Below are positions 16,103 through 23,914 of a DNA stretch of 64,000 nucleotides, piece by piece (positions within the stretch are counted from its first letter, which is position 1; the number at the start of each line of letters is the position of its first letter). Under the pieces are notes generated by a model. It searched no databases. It had not been told where the DNA came from and saw nothing but the letters and a program-made list of their open reading frames with translations. The DNA is from Arthrobacter oryzae. Its GTDB lineage: Bacteria > Actinomycetota > Actinomycetes > Actinomycetales > Micrococcaceae. Location: the NCBI RefSeq assembly GCF_030812315.1, contig NZ_JAUSSM010000006.1, positions 248,001 to 312,000 of the forward strand. The letters are read 5' to 3'. The position numbers were made by a program, and so were the translations under genes.

Positions 16103-17130
16103 AACTCGGAGTCTACAACGCGATCCTGCACGATCGACCCCTTCCCGAGGCCCTCAAGGTCATTGCGGACCTCGGCCTGACCGGCATCGAAATCAACACC
16201 GGCGGATTCCTGCCGGCCGTCCACGTCCCCAACATGGACCAGATCCTGGAAAGCGACGCGGCCCGCGACGACTACCTGGCGATCTTCGAGGGGACCGGCG
16301 TCTCGATCGCAGGCCTGAACTGCAACGGCAACCCCCTGCACCCGAAGCGTGAGATCGGCGAAAAGCATGCCGAGGACATCCGCCGCTCCATCCGGCTGGC
16401 ACACCGGCTGGGACAGGACCGCGTGGTGACCATGTCCGGCCTGCCCGGCGGTGAGCCGGGAGCCACCACGGTCAACTGGGTGGTCAACGCCTGGAACTCG
16501 GCCGCTTTGGACGTGCTCGACTACCAGTGGGGCATCGCCGCCGATTTCTGGAAGGAAACCGACCGCCTCGCAGCCGACCATGGCGTCAAGGTGGCCCTTG
16601 AGCTGCACCCGCAGAACATCGTGTTCAACACCGCCGATGTCCACAAGCTCATTGAGCTCACCGGCGCAACCCATGTGGGCGTCGAGCTGGACGCCTCGCA
16701 CCTGTTCTGGCAGCAGATGGATCCGGTCGCCGTGGTCCGTGAACTCGGCCCGCTGGTCTTCCAGGCCGCCGCGAAGGACGTCCGCGTCAACACCGGGAAC
16801 GCCGCGCTCTACGGTGTCCTCGACAACAGCTTCCGCCGGCTCTCGCCGGATGAAAACCGCACCAACCTCGGCGGCGACGAGTGGGCAAACGAGTGGCCCA
16901 GGAACTCCGCCTGGGACTTCGTGGCCCTCGGCCGCGGGCACGACACCGCCTACTGGACCGAGTTCCTGCGCGCGCTGTACGAGGTGGACCCCAACATGCT
17001 GGTCAACATCGAGCACGAGGACGTTTCCCTGGGCCGGATCGAAGGCCTGCAGGTGGCGGCCAGGGTCCTGCGGGACGCTGACGCGGCGCTGACTGCGTCG
17101 CATGCAGAGGCGCTGCACCCCACGTCGTAG
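16099..17130 (+). CDS. Sugar phosphate isomerase/epimerase (xylose isomerase-like TIM barrel)
   Basis: A 343-residue TIM-barrel protein. The start MKLGVYNAILHDRPLPEALKVIADLGLTGIEI is typical. Metal-ligand type residues lie in the strands VALELHPQNIVFN, HVGVELDASHLFWQ and FQAAAKDVRVN, with a C-terminal glutamate in LVNIEHEDVSLG. The ATG overlaps the previous stop. The two probably act in sequence: oxidation by the Gfo/Idh enzyme, then isomerisation or epimerisation. The family includes myo-inosose isomerases and hydroxypyruvate isomerases, and the exact substrate is open. Confidence 0.9.
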   Translation: MKLGVYNAILHDRPLPEALKVIADLGLTGIEINTGGFLPAVHVPNMDQILESDAARDDYLAIFEGTGVSIAGLNCNGNPLHPKREIGEKHAEDIRRSIRLAHRLGQDRVVTMSGLPGGEPGATTVNWVVNAWNSAALDVLDYQWGIAADFWKETDRLAADHGVKVALELHPQNIVFNTADVHKLIELTGATHVGVELDASHLFWQQMDPVAVVRELGPLVFQAAAKDVRVNTGNAALYGVLDNSFRRLSPDENRTNLGGDEWANEWPRNSAWDFVALGRGHDTAYWTEFLRALYEVDPNMLVNIEHEDVSLGRIEGLQVAARVLRDADAALTASHAEALHPTS

Positions 17131-17154
17131 GGCCTGAAAACCAGCGTACGCCCG

Positions 17155-17193
17155 CCGGCGGTTGTGGTCCTCAACTCTGACCACAACCGCCGG
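17155..17193. terminator. Bidirectional terminator
   Basis: Inverted repeat with perfect 15-bp arms CCGGCGGTTGTGGTC (17155-17169) and GACCACAACCGCCGG (17179-17193), 9-nt loop, placed between the convergent isomerase and glycerate kinase genes. Confidence 0.8.
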
Positions 17194-17209
17194 GCGCTGT
17201 GTGTTTTGG

Positions 17210-18430
17210 CTATTCGGCTGCAAACACCTTGCCGTGTGTCTTGACGTGCTGGACGAGGTTCCGGCCGGCCTGTTTCAGGGCTTCCGCCGCCAAATCAGGG
17301 TCCTTGGAGGTGTCCTGGGCGGTGATGTCCGTAAGGGCCACAACCCCGGAGAGGCCCAAATGGCCGGCGGCAGACCCGCCGAGCATCGAGGTGCCGACAA
17401 CGGCCCACACCGGAGTGCCAGCGGCGCGCGCGCAGACGGCGGAGATGAGTTTCCCGTCCGATGTCTGCGCGTCGAGGCGGCCCTCCCCAGTCACCACCAG
17501 GCCGGCCCGCTGCGCCTGCTCATCAAAGCGCAGGAGGTCGAGGAAGTAGTCAGCTCCGGAAACGAGTGATCCGCCCAGAAGCAGCAGTCCGAAGCCGATG
17601 CCTCCGGCGCTGCCAGCACCCGGAGTGCCGGCGAGGGCATCGGCGTCGATTCCCGGGAGTTGCCTGCAGGCGTTGACCAGGACGTCCAGTCCCCGGTCCA
17701 GCAGCGAGACCTGAGCAGCGTCCGCCCCTTTCTGAGGCCCAAAAATGTGGGCCGCACCCTGCTGCCCCCGAAGCGGGTTGGTGACGTCGCTGGCGCCGAT
17801 GAGTGCTGTTCCGCCGAAATCGAAAACGCCGCCAAGGTCTACCTGGGTGATCCGGTCCAGCGAACCGCCGTCCGGTTCCACGAGGTTGCCGTGGGCATCC
17901 CGGAACTCCGCGCCCAGGGCGGCGAGCATCCCGGCGCCGCCATCGGTGCTGGCGCTCCCGCCCATGGCCACCACGATGCGCTGCGGATTGAGGCGGGCCG
18001 CTGCCAGAATCGCCTCACCGAGGCCGCGGCTGGAGGCCGACAGCGGACGCAGTGGTCCCCGAAGGGTGGCCAGGCCGCACGTCCCGGCCACCTCGACGAC
18101 GGCGGTTGTCCCGTCAAACGCGATCTGCGCCTCACTGATTCCTCCGTCAGCGTCGGTCACGTCAACTGTTCGCGGCTGCGAGCCGGCGAAGACCGCCGCC
18201 TCGACGCTGCCGTCCCCGCCGTCGGCCAGTGGCAGGACGCTGACTTCCAGTCGGGTGCCGTTTGCAGCGGATTCGATGCCTGACCGGATGGCGTCGGCGA
18301 CGCCGATCGCGGTGAGGCAGCCCTTGAATTTGTCCGGTGCAATCAGGATCCGGACGGGGCGCGCTGCGTCCCGAAGGGCCTCGGCGCGGAAATCTTCGGT
18401 TCCGTGGGTGATGTTGGCGGATTGCAGCAT
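17210..18430 (-). CDS. Glycerate kinase (GarK/GlxK type)
   Basis: A 406-residue glycerate kinase of the class I fold. The signature ILIAPDKFKGCLTAIGVADAI near residue 28 and the LPLADGGDGSVEAAV motif are the family's start blocks. Further on are IVVAMGGSASTDGGAGMLAALG and, near the end, VTGEGRLDAQTSDGKLISAV. It phosphorylates D-glycerate, usually to 2-phosphoglycerate in this type. It starts about 28 residues upstream of the usual first strand. It faces the divergent GntR regulator at 18593 across a region with two repeated sites, which suggests induction by a sugar acid. Confidence 0.92.
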   Translation of the reverse strand: MLQSANITHGTEDFRAEALRDAARPVRILIAPDKFKGCLTAIGVADAIRSGIESAANGTRLEVSVLPLADGGDGSVEAAVFAGSQPRTVDVTDADGGISEAQIAFDGTTAVVEVAGTCGLATLRGPLRPLSASSRGLGEAILAAARLNPQRIVVAMGGSASTDGGAGMLAALGAEFRDAHGNLVEPDGGSLDRITQVDLGGVFDFGGTALIGASDVTNPLRGQQGAAHIFGPQKGADAAQVSLLDRGLDVLVNACRQLPGIDADALAGTPGAGSAGGIGFGLLLLGGSLVSGADYFLDLLRFDEQAQRAGLVVTGEGRLDAQTSDGKLISAVCARAAGTPVWAVVGTSMLGGSAAGHLGLSGVVALTDITAQDTSKDPDLAAEALKQAGRNLVQHVKTHGKVFAAE

Positions 18431-18476
18431 GCTCGTGGTCTCCGGTGTGGTCGTTGTTTTGGCACTATCGGGGTGG

Positions 18477-18529
18477 ATTGTCTAACAAGTACACATGGTC
18501 AAGCTAAGATTGTCTAGCAAGTACACATG
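18477..18529. promoter_or_regulatory. Two direct-repeat GntR operators
   Basis: Two 21-bp copies at 18477-18497 and 18509-18529, 32 bp apart (about three helical turns), differing at one position: ATTGTCTAACAAGTACACATG and ATTGTCTAGCAAGTACACATG in full. The first contains TTGT-CTA-ACAA, matching the TnGTnnnACnA pattern of FadR-subfamily GntR regulators. They lie between glycerate kinase and the divergent GntR gene. Confidence 0.8.
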
Positions 18530-18592
18530 ACTGGCAGGTAGTCTCGCCTTTCGGATCGGCGTAACGTTTGGTCCGAAAGTGAGGAGAATGCC

Positions 18593-19282
18593 GTGGCAGC
18601 GCAACTGATGACCGTATCCGCCGTTCAGGCGATCGCCGACGATATCCGTACAAGGATCCTGCGCGGGGAGTATCCGTCGGACACGTCTTTCACGGAGACC
18701 GACGTGGCCGCCCGGTACGAGGTGGCCAGGCCCACGGCGAAGGCCGCCATCGAAAAGCTGGTCGCCGAAGCCCTGCTGGAACGGCGCACGAACAAGACCG
18801 CAAAGGTCATCAAGCTGGGACCGGACGACGTCAGGGACATCTATCTCACCCGGGGGCGGCTGGAGAAGGCAGTGTTGCTCGAGCTGGCAGGGTCGCGCAC
18901 CGTGCCGCCGGCCGCCGTCGCCGCCCAGCGCGACCTCGAGCGGATTGACTCCGATTCCGGCCTGGATATAGTCGACCCGGACATGCGGTTCCACATGGCT
19001 CTCGTGGACAGCATTGGCAGCCCGCGGACAAGCCGGATGTACGAATCGCTGGTTTCGCAGGTCAGGCTCTGTATGGCACAGGTGCAAGGCCTGGAGCTGG
19101 TGCAACCCGAACGTATTGTCAGGGAGCACCAGCACCTGCTCGACCTCATCGGGTCCGGTGACGGCGCGGCTGCCAGTGCATTCCTGGATGAGCACCTGAG
19201 CCGGCCCCGGGAACGCCTGGTCGCAGCGGTAGGCGGCGTGCCCGGTCCTGAGGCCGACCTCGGATCGTCGCTGGACAGCTGA
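18593..19282 (+). CDS. GntR family (FCD domain) regulator of glycerate kinase
   Basis: A 229-residue FadR-type regulator. The winged helix-turn-helix is at residues about 12-75 (IADDIRTRILRGEYPSDTSFTETDVAARYEVARPTAKAAIEKLVAEALLE), followed by an FCD ligand domain with metal-type residues in DMRFHMALVDSIG and REHQHLLDLIGSGDGAAA. Start GTG at 18593 after AGTGAGGAGAATGCC. It is divergent from glycerate kinase, and the two 21-bp repeats between them are its probable sites. The effector is likely a hydroxy acid. Confidence 0.9.
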   Translation: MAAQLMTVSAVQAIADDIRTRILRGEYPSDTSFTETDVAARYEVARPTAKAAIEKLVAEALLERRTNKTAKVIKLGPDDVRDIYLTRGRLEKAVLLELAGSRTVPPAAVAAQRDLERIDSDSGLDIVDPDMRFHMALVDSIGSPRTSRMYESLVSQVRLCMAQVQGLELVQPERIVREHQHLLDLIGSGDGAAASAFLDEHLSRPRERLVAAVGGVPGPEADLGSSLDS

Positions 19283-19293
19283 GCGCAGCGGAC

Positions 19294-19416
19294 CTAGCCT
19301 TGGCGCGCCTTCATCCGGGGATTCTTCTTATTGATGACAAAGGTCCTGCCGCGGCGCCGCACGATCTGCGCGCCGGGTAGTTTCTTCAGTGCCCGCAGTG
19401 AGTTTCGTACTTTCAT
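19294..19416 (-). CDS. rpmJ2: Alternative (zinc-independent) ribosomal protein bL36, type B
   Basis: A 40-residue protein starting [12 protein letters not shown] and ending MKARQG, highly similar to the bL36B/YkgO form. The zinc-binding cysteines of the normal bL36 are absent, so this is the paralogue made when zinc is scarce. The ATG follows GTAGGAGAAACCC. It lies 49 bp downstream of, and in line with, the CobW-like gene at 19466. The pair is headed by a Zur-like box, as in other actinobacterial zinc regulons. Confidence 0.92.
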   Translation of the reverse strand: MKVRNSLRALKKLPGAQIVRRRGRTFVINKKNPRMKARQG

Positions 19417-19465
19417 GGGTTTCTCCTACTTGGTTGGGCTGGGATGGGGGAGCGGCCTGCCCTGG

Positions 19466-20578
19466 CTACGAAGTCAGGCTGAAGTCGAACGGGTCGGGCA
19501 GGTCGGCGGGGCCGGCGTCCATTTCGGCGTCGGTGAGCTGGCAGTCCTCGAGCAGCCGGGCGAATTCCGCCGGGTCGAGGTGCTCACCGGTTGCCGCGAT
19601 CACGGTTCCCCGATCGCCGTTGTCGGGGTGCCAATCCAGGTAGGCGTCGCTGTCCGTTGCCCGACCGGCCGAAGGCTTCGCCGTCTGATCGGCCAGCCAG
19701 GGTCCAGTGTTTTCGAGCCAGATGCGCGGTCCGATGCCCTGGATGGCAATCCTGCACCCCGGGGCTGTCGCGATCCACAGCCGGCCGCGCAGCCAGCAGC
19801 ACCCCTCGGCGAGGGTTGCCAGGGCATGCCGGAATCTTTCGGCGTGGAGTGGGCGCCGGACTCTTTGGGTGACAGTGATGAATGGTGAGGCGGATGCCCC
19901 GGCGGGGATGCGCACGGAGCCGGGGATGGTCCTTCCCATCGCCTCGGCGTAGTCGTGGCTGCCGCGCTGTTCGGCGTCCGCGATGTCAGTGATGCGCGCG
20001 TGTGGTGCCAGCTCGCCGAGGAGCTGCCCGCCACGCGCGCGATGGTCCGGGTTCACCGGAAACAGCAGCGGATCGGCCAGCAGGACGGTGTCGCTGAAGG
20101 CAAGTTCACCAATGAGGAACTCTCCGGGGGTGCGCTGGTCCTCCGGCGTCGGGGTGAATCCGGACTCGAACAGGGTGTGGTGGTCCCAGATCTGGTCCTC
20201 GCAGGCGTCCGGAGCACATGCCAGCACCACTGAACCGACGGTGAAACGGCTGGTCAAACCCTGTTTCAGGGCGTTGACGGCTGCCATGGCGGGGACAGCC
20301 GGAGGCAAAGCGATGATGATGTGCTCCACGCCGCGGGCAAGCAGGCGTTCAACGGTCGGGACCACGTCGAGGCGCACTGTGCAGCTCAGGCACCCGTGCT
20401 CCAGGCTGTTCTCTTCCCGGTCCACAGGCGAGTCGGGGCCGAAGACGCGACGGACAACGACGCCGTCGTCCAGCAGGTCATGCACAACGAGAACGGCCAC
20501 CGGGTGCGCTGCAGCCAGCATTTCGCAGGCGCGCTGGCGGCAGAGGGTGTCGAGGGAACTGACGACTGTAAGAAGCAT
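19466..20578 (-). CDS. CobW-like protein without GTPase motifs (possible MRF-type ribosome factor)
   Basis: A 370-residue relative of COG0523 proteins. It keeps the overall order, including a cysteine motif EHGCLSCTVRLD (normally GCICC) and a C-terminal CobW_C domain (HAERFRHALATLAEGCCWLRGRLWIAT). The P-loop is gone: where GxxGxGKTT should be, it reads VVSSLDTLCRQRACEML, and no NKxD motif is visible. It cannot be an ordinary GTPase metallochaperone. In mycobacteria a Zur-controlled CobW-like protein in the zinc-free ribosomal protein operon (MRF) recruits a hibernation factor to ribosomes. The linkage here to bL36B suggests a similar role, which is inference. Confidence 0.82.
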   Translation of the reverse strand: MLLTVVSSLDTLCRQRACEMLAAAHPVAVLVVHDLLDDGVVVRRVFGPDSPVDREENSLEHGCLSCTVRLDVVPTVERLLARGVEHIIIALPPAVPAMAAVNALKQGLTSRFTVGSVVLACAPDACEDQIWDHHTLFESGFTPTPEDQRTPGEFLIGELAFSDTVLLADPLLFPVNPDHRARGGQLLGELAPHARITDIADAEQRGSHDYAEAMGRTIPGSVRIPAGASASPFITVTQRVRRPLHAERFRHALATLAEGCCWLRGRLWIATAPGCRIAIQGIGPRIWLENTGPWLADQTAKPSAGRATDSDAYLDWHPDNGDRGTVIAATGEHLDPAEFARLLEDCQLTDAEMDAGPADLPDPFDFSLTS

Positions 20579-20589
20579 TCCACCACTCT

Positions 20590-20610
20590 AAATGAGAATG
20601 GTTCGCATTT
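20590..20610. promoter_or_regulatory. Zur-like box
   Basis: A 21-bp inverted repeat AAATG-A-GAA-TGG-TTC-G-CATTT: 8 of 9 outer and middle positions on each side are symmetric. It lies 12 bp upstream of the CobW-like start codon. Its AT-rich form resembles actinobacterial Zur sites. The operon content (zinc-free bL36) makes zinc control the simplest reading. Confidence 0.75.
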
Positions 20611-20911
20611 ACAACCTCGTTCGGTACTCCTCTACTCGAGCGTCATGGCTTTTCGGGTCGCGAGCCCTTTCCAGGCCGTCAAGGACCAGATCCAGTCCAA
20701 AAATGAACTCGTCGGCGAAGTTTTAACCCGGCTGCAGGACGTGCCGGGACGTAAGTTCCGCCAGATGGGGATATTCGTCGGCGCGCAAATTCGCGAGCAT
20801 CAACTGTGCCATCGCAGCCGCTTGCTCCCCGGAGTCGAACGGCAAGCCTTTTTCCTGTTTTGCCAAGCCGTAAATGTACGCGTCCAGGGCGGAAAACGCG
20901 TGTGCTGTCAT
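20609..20911 (-). pseudogene. TetR regulator C-terminal fragment (nonsense codon, no DNA-binding domain)
   Basis: The minus strand reads THAFSALDAYIYG-type sequence (TAHAFSALDAYIYGLAKQEK, then LPFDSGEQAAAMAQL, RADEYPHLAELTSRH) and, after an in-frame TAA at 20723-20725, NFADEFIFGLDLVLDGLERA. This is the C-terminal TetR_C domain only. The stop falls where a Tyr is usual before NFADEF. The helix-turn-helix is missing: upstream the frame runs into antisense of the DUF4386 fragment. Its terminal stop touches the Zur-like box. Confidence 0.8.
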
Positions 20912-21375
20912 GGCCTGCATCTTCGTCGTCACCCTGCTGGACATCGTGGTCGCCGCTGCCTGGTATGCACTCTTCCAGCCCACGAATCGCAGGCTGTCCG
21001 CTGTTGCAGCGTGGGTCCGCGTCATCTTCGCTGGACTGTTCATGTTGGCCGCCGGTCATCTGGCGAATGCGTTCAGCCTCCTCGGTCAACCGGATGGCGC
21101 TGCAGGCGATTCAGCAGTTCAACAGCATGTGGCTCATCAGCCTTGGCCTGTTCGGCATCCATCTCTTGCTGATCGGCTACCTGGCCGTGCGTTCCGGTTT
21201 CATGGCCGGGATCTTTGGCATCCTGTTGGCCATTGCCGGGCTCGGGTGTATCGCTGACGCCGTTGGAACTGCCTTGAGTGTGGACTTCCCGGTCGTTTTC
21301 GGGTCATTCGGGTTCGTCGGCGAAGTTGCCATCATCTTCTGGCTCCTTATCATGGGCCGGCGCCTCGTCGCTTGA
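20911..21375 (+). pseudogene. DUF4386 membrane protein fragment (5' truncated, frameshifted)
   Basis: The plus strand reads MACIFVVTLLDIVVAAAWYA, then LFQPTNRRLSAVAAWVRVIF and AGLFMLAAGHLANA in one frame. Near 21090 it shifts frame to MALQAIQQFNSMWLISLGLF, GIHLLLIGYLAVRSGFMAGI and so on to a stop at 21373. Together these are TM2 to the end of a DUF4386 protein; the first membrane helix is missing. It meets the truncated tetR fragment head to head at about 20911. Confidence 0.8.
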
Positions 21376-21447
21376 GCTCATGTTCTGCGGTCCGCGGCGG
21401 CGTCCGTAGGGTGGCATACTTCTTGGTGACTGGAATCTGGGGGACAC

Positions 21448-21879
21448 ATGACGATCGAGCCTTACCTGATCTGGGCGCTGTTCGTTGGCGGTGCCACCTT
21501 TTCATTCGTCCGCATTGTGCGGAAGGCAGGACGCCATGAACGGTTGACGGCCGGCTGGCCAAGGGTGCAGGCCATTGTGACCGGAAGTGTGGCTGGACGG
21601 AGCAACGGAGCCGGCGGTACGACCAGCCGCCGTCGCTATTTCCCCACCTACCAGTTCGCCGACTCCTACGGGACACTGTTTGCCGGCGAATCCGAGGTGT
21701 CTTCCGCCGGCCAGCCTGTCCCGGGAACGTTCGTAGAGGTGACGTACAACCCCCTCAACCCGAACCAGTCATTCCAGGTGTCGTCCCAGAACAAAATCGC
21801 GATCGGCTGCATGATCCCTTTCTTCGCGGTATTCGCTGTTGTTTCGTTCGTGTTTATCACTCTCTTCGGGCGGGGCTGA
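21448..21879 (+). CDS. DUF3592 domain membrane protein
   Basis: A 143-residue protein with an N-terminal membrane segment (IWALFVGGATFSFVRIV), an extracytoplasmic strand-rich DUF3592 region (FPTYQFADSYGTLFAGESE, VPGTFVEVTYNPLNPNQSF), and a C-terminal helix (IAIGCMIPFFAVFAVVSFVFI). The function of the family is unknown. It is followed 3 bp later by a second DUF3592 gene. The two probably arose by tandem duplication and are co-transcribed. Confidence 0.85.
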   Translation: MTIEPYLIWALFVGGATFSFVRIVRKAGRHERLTAGWPRVQAIVTGSVAGRSNGAGGTTSRRRYFPTYQFADSYGTLFAGESEVSSAGQPVPGTFVEVTYNPLNPNQSFQVSSQNKIAIGCMIPFFAVFAVVSFVFITLFGRG

Positions 21880-21882
21880 GGC

Positions 21883-22308
21883 GTGGATCCGATGACATCG
21901 CCGTTCGTGCTGCTGACCGGATTGATGCTGGTGCTGGGCCTGGTCCAAGCGGGTCTGTCCCTGGTCGCGTCATTCCGGCGGCGGCGCTTGCTCCGCGGCT
22001 GGATACTGGCGCAGGCCACGGTCACCGGAAACATGCACGGCACAGACGGCCCTGCCAGCAAGGGCATGCACCGCTTCGCCCCGACCTACGAGTTCCAAGA
22101 CGCCCACGGCCAGCGGTGGCTGGGCCAGGCGGATACCTACGGCCCGGACCAGGAGATCATCGGCACTATCATTCCCGTGATGTACAACCCGGCCAACCCC
22201 GCTGAATCTACCCGCCCGGTCCGGTTCATCTCCAAGGGCCGGTTGGCGACGAGCCTCCTCGTGGCCGGTTTCGGGGCCGCGGCGATGTTTGGGACGCAGC
22301 TCCGTTAG
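21883..22308 (+). CDS. DUF3592-type membrane protein, tandem paralogue
   Basis: A 141-residue protein with the same layout as its upstream neighbour: N-terminal helix (FVLLTGLMLVLGLVQAGLSL), a basic stretch, the strand block FAPTYEFQDAHGQRWLGQAD and IIPVMYNPANPAESTRPVRF, and a C-terminal hydrophobic segment (LATSLLVAGFGAAAMFG). Start GTG at 21883; ATG at 21892 is an alternative. The matching YxFxDxxG and VxYNPxNP blocks of the pair show common origin. Confidence 0.82.
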   Translation: MDPMTSPFVLLTGLMLVLGLVQAGLSLVASFRRRRLLRGWILAQATVTGNMHGTDGPASKGMHRFAPTYEFQDAHGQRWLGQADTYGPDQEIIGTIIPVMYNPANPAESTRPVRFISKGRLATSLLVAGFGAAAMFGTQLR

Positions 22309-22396
22309 TTGGCCGCCAGGCACTAGCCGCCACACTTGGGCCTGCAGGCTGCAAGCCGCCTGAGTCCGGCTTGCGATCTGGTCGCGTCGGGAGCCG

Positions 22397-22690
22397 GTGA
22401 CTGTGCTGGGGGCCTGGATGTCAGGCAGCGGACCCGAGGAAGTGGGGAACATTTTCCGCCAGTTGGAAAGCTCCTTCTCGGACTGCACGTCTTACTCGCA
22501 CGAGGTAGTTGCGGCCGACGTGATCGGGGATGTGGCCTACACCGTTGGCTACGAGCACACGAGTGCCTCGGTGAACCGAGAACCGAGGACGTACACCCTC
22601 CGCGTAACCCAGGTGTACCGCCGCGAAGAGGGGGAGTGGAAGGTGGCTCACCGTCACGCCGACACAGTGGTGAAACCGGAAGTGCCGTAG
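22397..22690 (+). CDS. SnoaL/NTF2-like protein, N-terminally short
   Basis: A 97-residue protein. The readable part (FRQLESSFSDCTSYSHEVVAADVIGDVAYTVGYEHTS, then YTLRVTQVYRREEGEWKVAHRHAD) matches the last two-thirds of a SnoaL-like or ketosteroid-isomerase-type domain, usually about 130 residues. Start GTG at 22397; an in-frame stop lies 36 bp upstream, so the first helices are missing. It may be a decayed gene or a real short variant. Function unknown. Confidence 0.6.
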   Translation: MTVLGAWMSGSGPEEVGNIFRQLESSFSDCTSYSHEVVAADVIGDVAYTVGYEHTSASVNREPRTYTLRVTQVYRREEGEWKVAHRHADTVVKPEVP

Positions 22691-22843
22691 GGAGCCAGGC
22701 CGCCATGGGTGCTGTTATTGAGGACTGCAAGCGCCGAACCGTCGTCTAGACTTTACGGAGCATCATCGGTATTTGGGGCAGCCGATCATGGATTCCCCGT
22801 GCTATGAGCGCCATCGGCCAACAGAAACGGGAATCTAAGAACT

Positions 22844-23803
22844 ATGAGTCACCCCAGCTACCCTCATTCGCCCCAGCATGACGCCGGAGCAGGAGCTCCC
22901 CCGATCCCGCCATCCGGCTTCGGAGGGCAGTACCCGGGTGGACAGGGTGGCTACCAGCCAGGACCCGGCCCGGGCCCCTATGGACACGTTCCCTACGCCA
23001 ATGGTCCGGGGAAGTCCTTCGTCACCACCTGGATCCTGTCCCTTCTCCTGGGCGGGCTAGGTGTGGACCGCTTTTACCTTGGCAAGATCGGCACCGGGAT
23101 CGCCAAGCTGCTGACCGGCGGCGGATTCGGCATCTGGTCCATCGTGGACCTGATCATCACTCTGACCGGAAGCGCCAGGGACAAGGACGGCCGTCCGCTG
23201 GAAGGGTACCCGGAGAACAAGAAGATGGCATGGATCGTCACCGGTGTCGTCTGGGTCGTCGGCATTATCGTGGGAACCGTTGTCACGCTGGCATCCATTG
23301 CGTCCGCGGCGGCCATGGTGGATGAACTCCAGAAGTCCCCGGCGACACAGTCTGCCGAAGCAAAGGACCCCGCAGCTACGGAAGCGGCGCCTGCTCCGTC
23401 CTCGGGAACCGCCAACGACGCGAACTCCTTCGTGGTCACCGTGTCCGAGGGGAACACGGTGAAGGTCAGCGTCATTGACTCCGTCTATGTCACTGAGATT
23501 CCCACTCAGTCCTACCTGAAGCCGAACAACGGAGGATTCCTCCTGGTAGAAGTCTCCTGGGAGACGCTGGCCGGAACCAGCAGCTCCAACCCTGCAAACT
23601 TCGAGGCATACGATGCGGACGGCAAGGAAGGCGAACGTATCTACCTGGAGGAGGGGGCCCTGCCGACTGAAGACAGCCAAGCGGGACAGGTCCACGGCGG
23701 GGTGATTGCGTTCGACATCAAAAATGGTCCGACGACTATCGCGATCACCGATGACTTCGGCGACAAGGCATCGACCTTCACCCTGACTCCTCCGGTCGGT
23801 TAG
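22844..23803 (+). CDS. TM2 domain membrane protein with a DUF4352-like external domain
   Basis: A 319-residue protein. Residues 1-55 are Pro/Gly/Tyr-rich. The TM2 domain follows (SFVTTWILSLLLGGLGVDRF, YLGKIGTGIAKLLTGGGFGIWSIVDLI). A third hydrophobic helix (MAWIVTGVVWVVGIIVGTVV) leads to a low-complexity linker. From about residue 197 there is a beta-rich domain (FVVTVSEGNTVKVSVIDSVY, LVEVSWETLAG) like DUF4352/Telomere-length-type immunoglobulin folds. It is likely an envelope protein. A strong terminator follows. Function unknown. Confidence 0.85.
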   Translation: MSHPSYPHSPQHDAGAGAPPIPPSGFGGQYPGGQGGYQPGPGPGPYGHVPYANGPGKSFVTTWILSLLLGGLGVDRFYLGKIGTGIAKLLTGGGFGIWSIVDLIITLTGSARDKDGRPLEGYPENKKMAWIVTGVVWVVGIIVGTVVTLASIASAAAMVDELQKSPATQSAEAKDPAATEAAPAPSSGTANDANSFVVTVSEGNTVKVSVIDSVYVTEIPTQSYLKPNNGGFLLVEVSWETLAGTSSSNPANFEAYDADGKEGERIYLEEGALPTEDSQAGQVHGGVIAFDIKNGPTTIAITDDFGDKASTFTLTPPVG

Positions 23804-23820
23804 CAGTCGATCCACGCCTG

Positions 23821-23862
23821 GCAAAAACCCGCGGTCCCCGAAGTGGGGCGGCGGGTTTTTGC
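23821..23862. terminator. Bidirectional terminator
   Basis: Perfect 12-bp arms GCAAAAACCCGC (23821-23832) and GCGGGTTTTTGC (23851-23862), with a run of T on both strands, between the TM2 gene and the convergent LacI gene. Confidence 0.9.
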
Positions 23863-23914
23863 TTGTGTTCCCGGAAGGGTCGAACAGTGAGGGAACCCTC
23901 CCCGGGCGCGTTGC

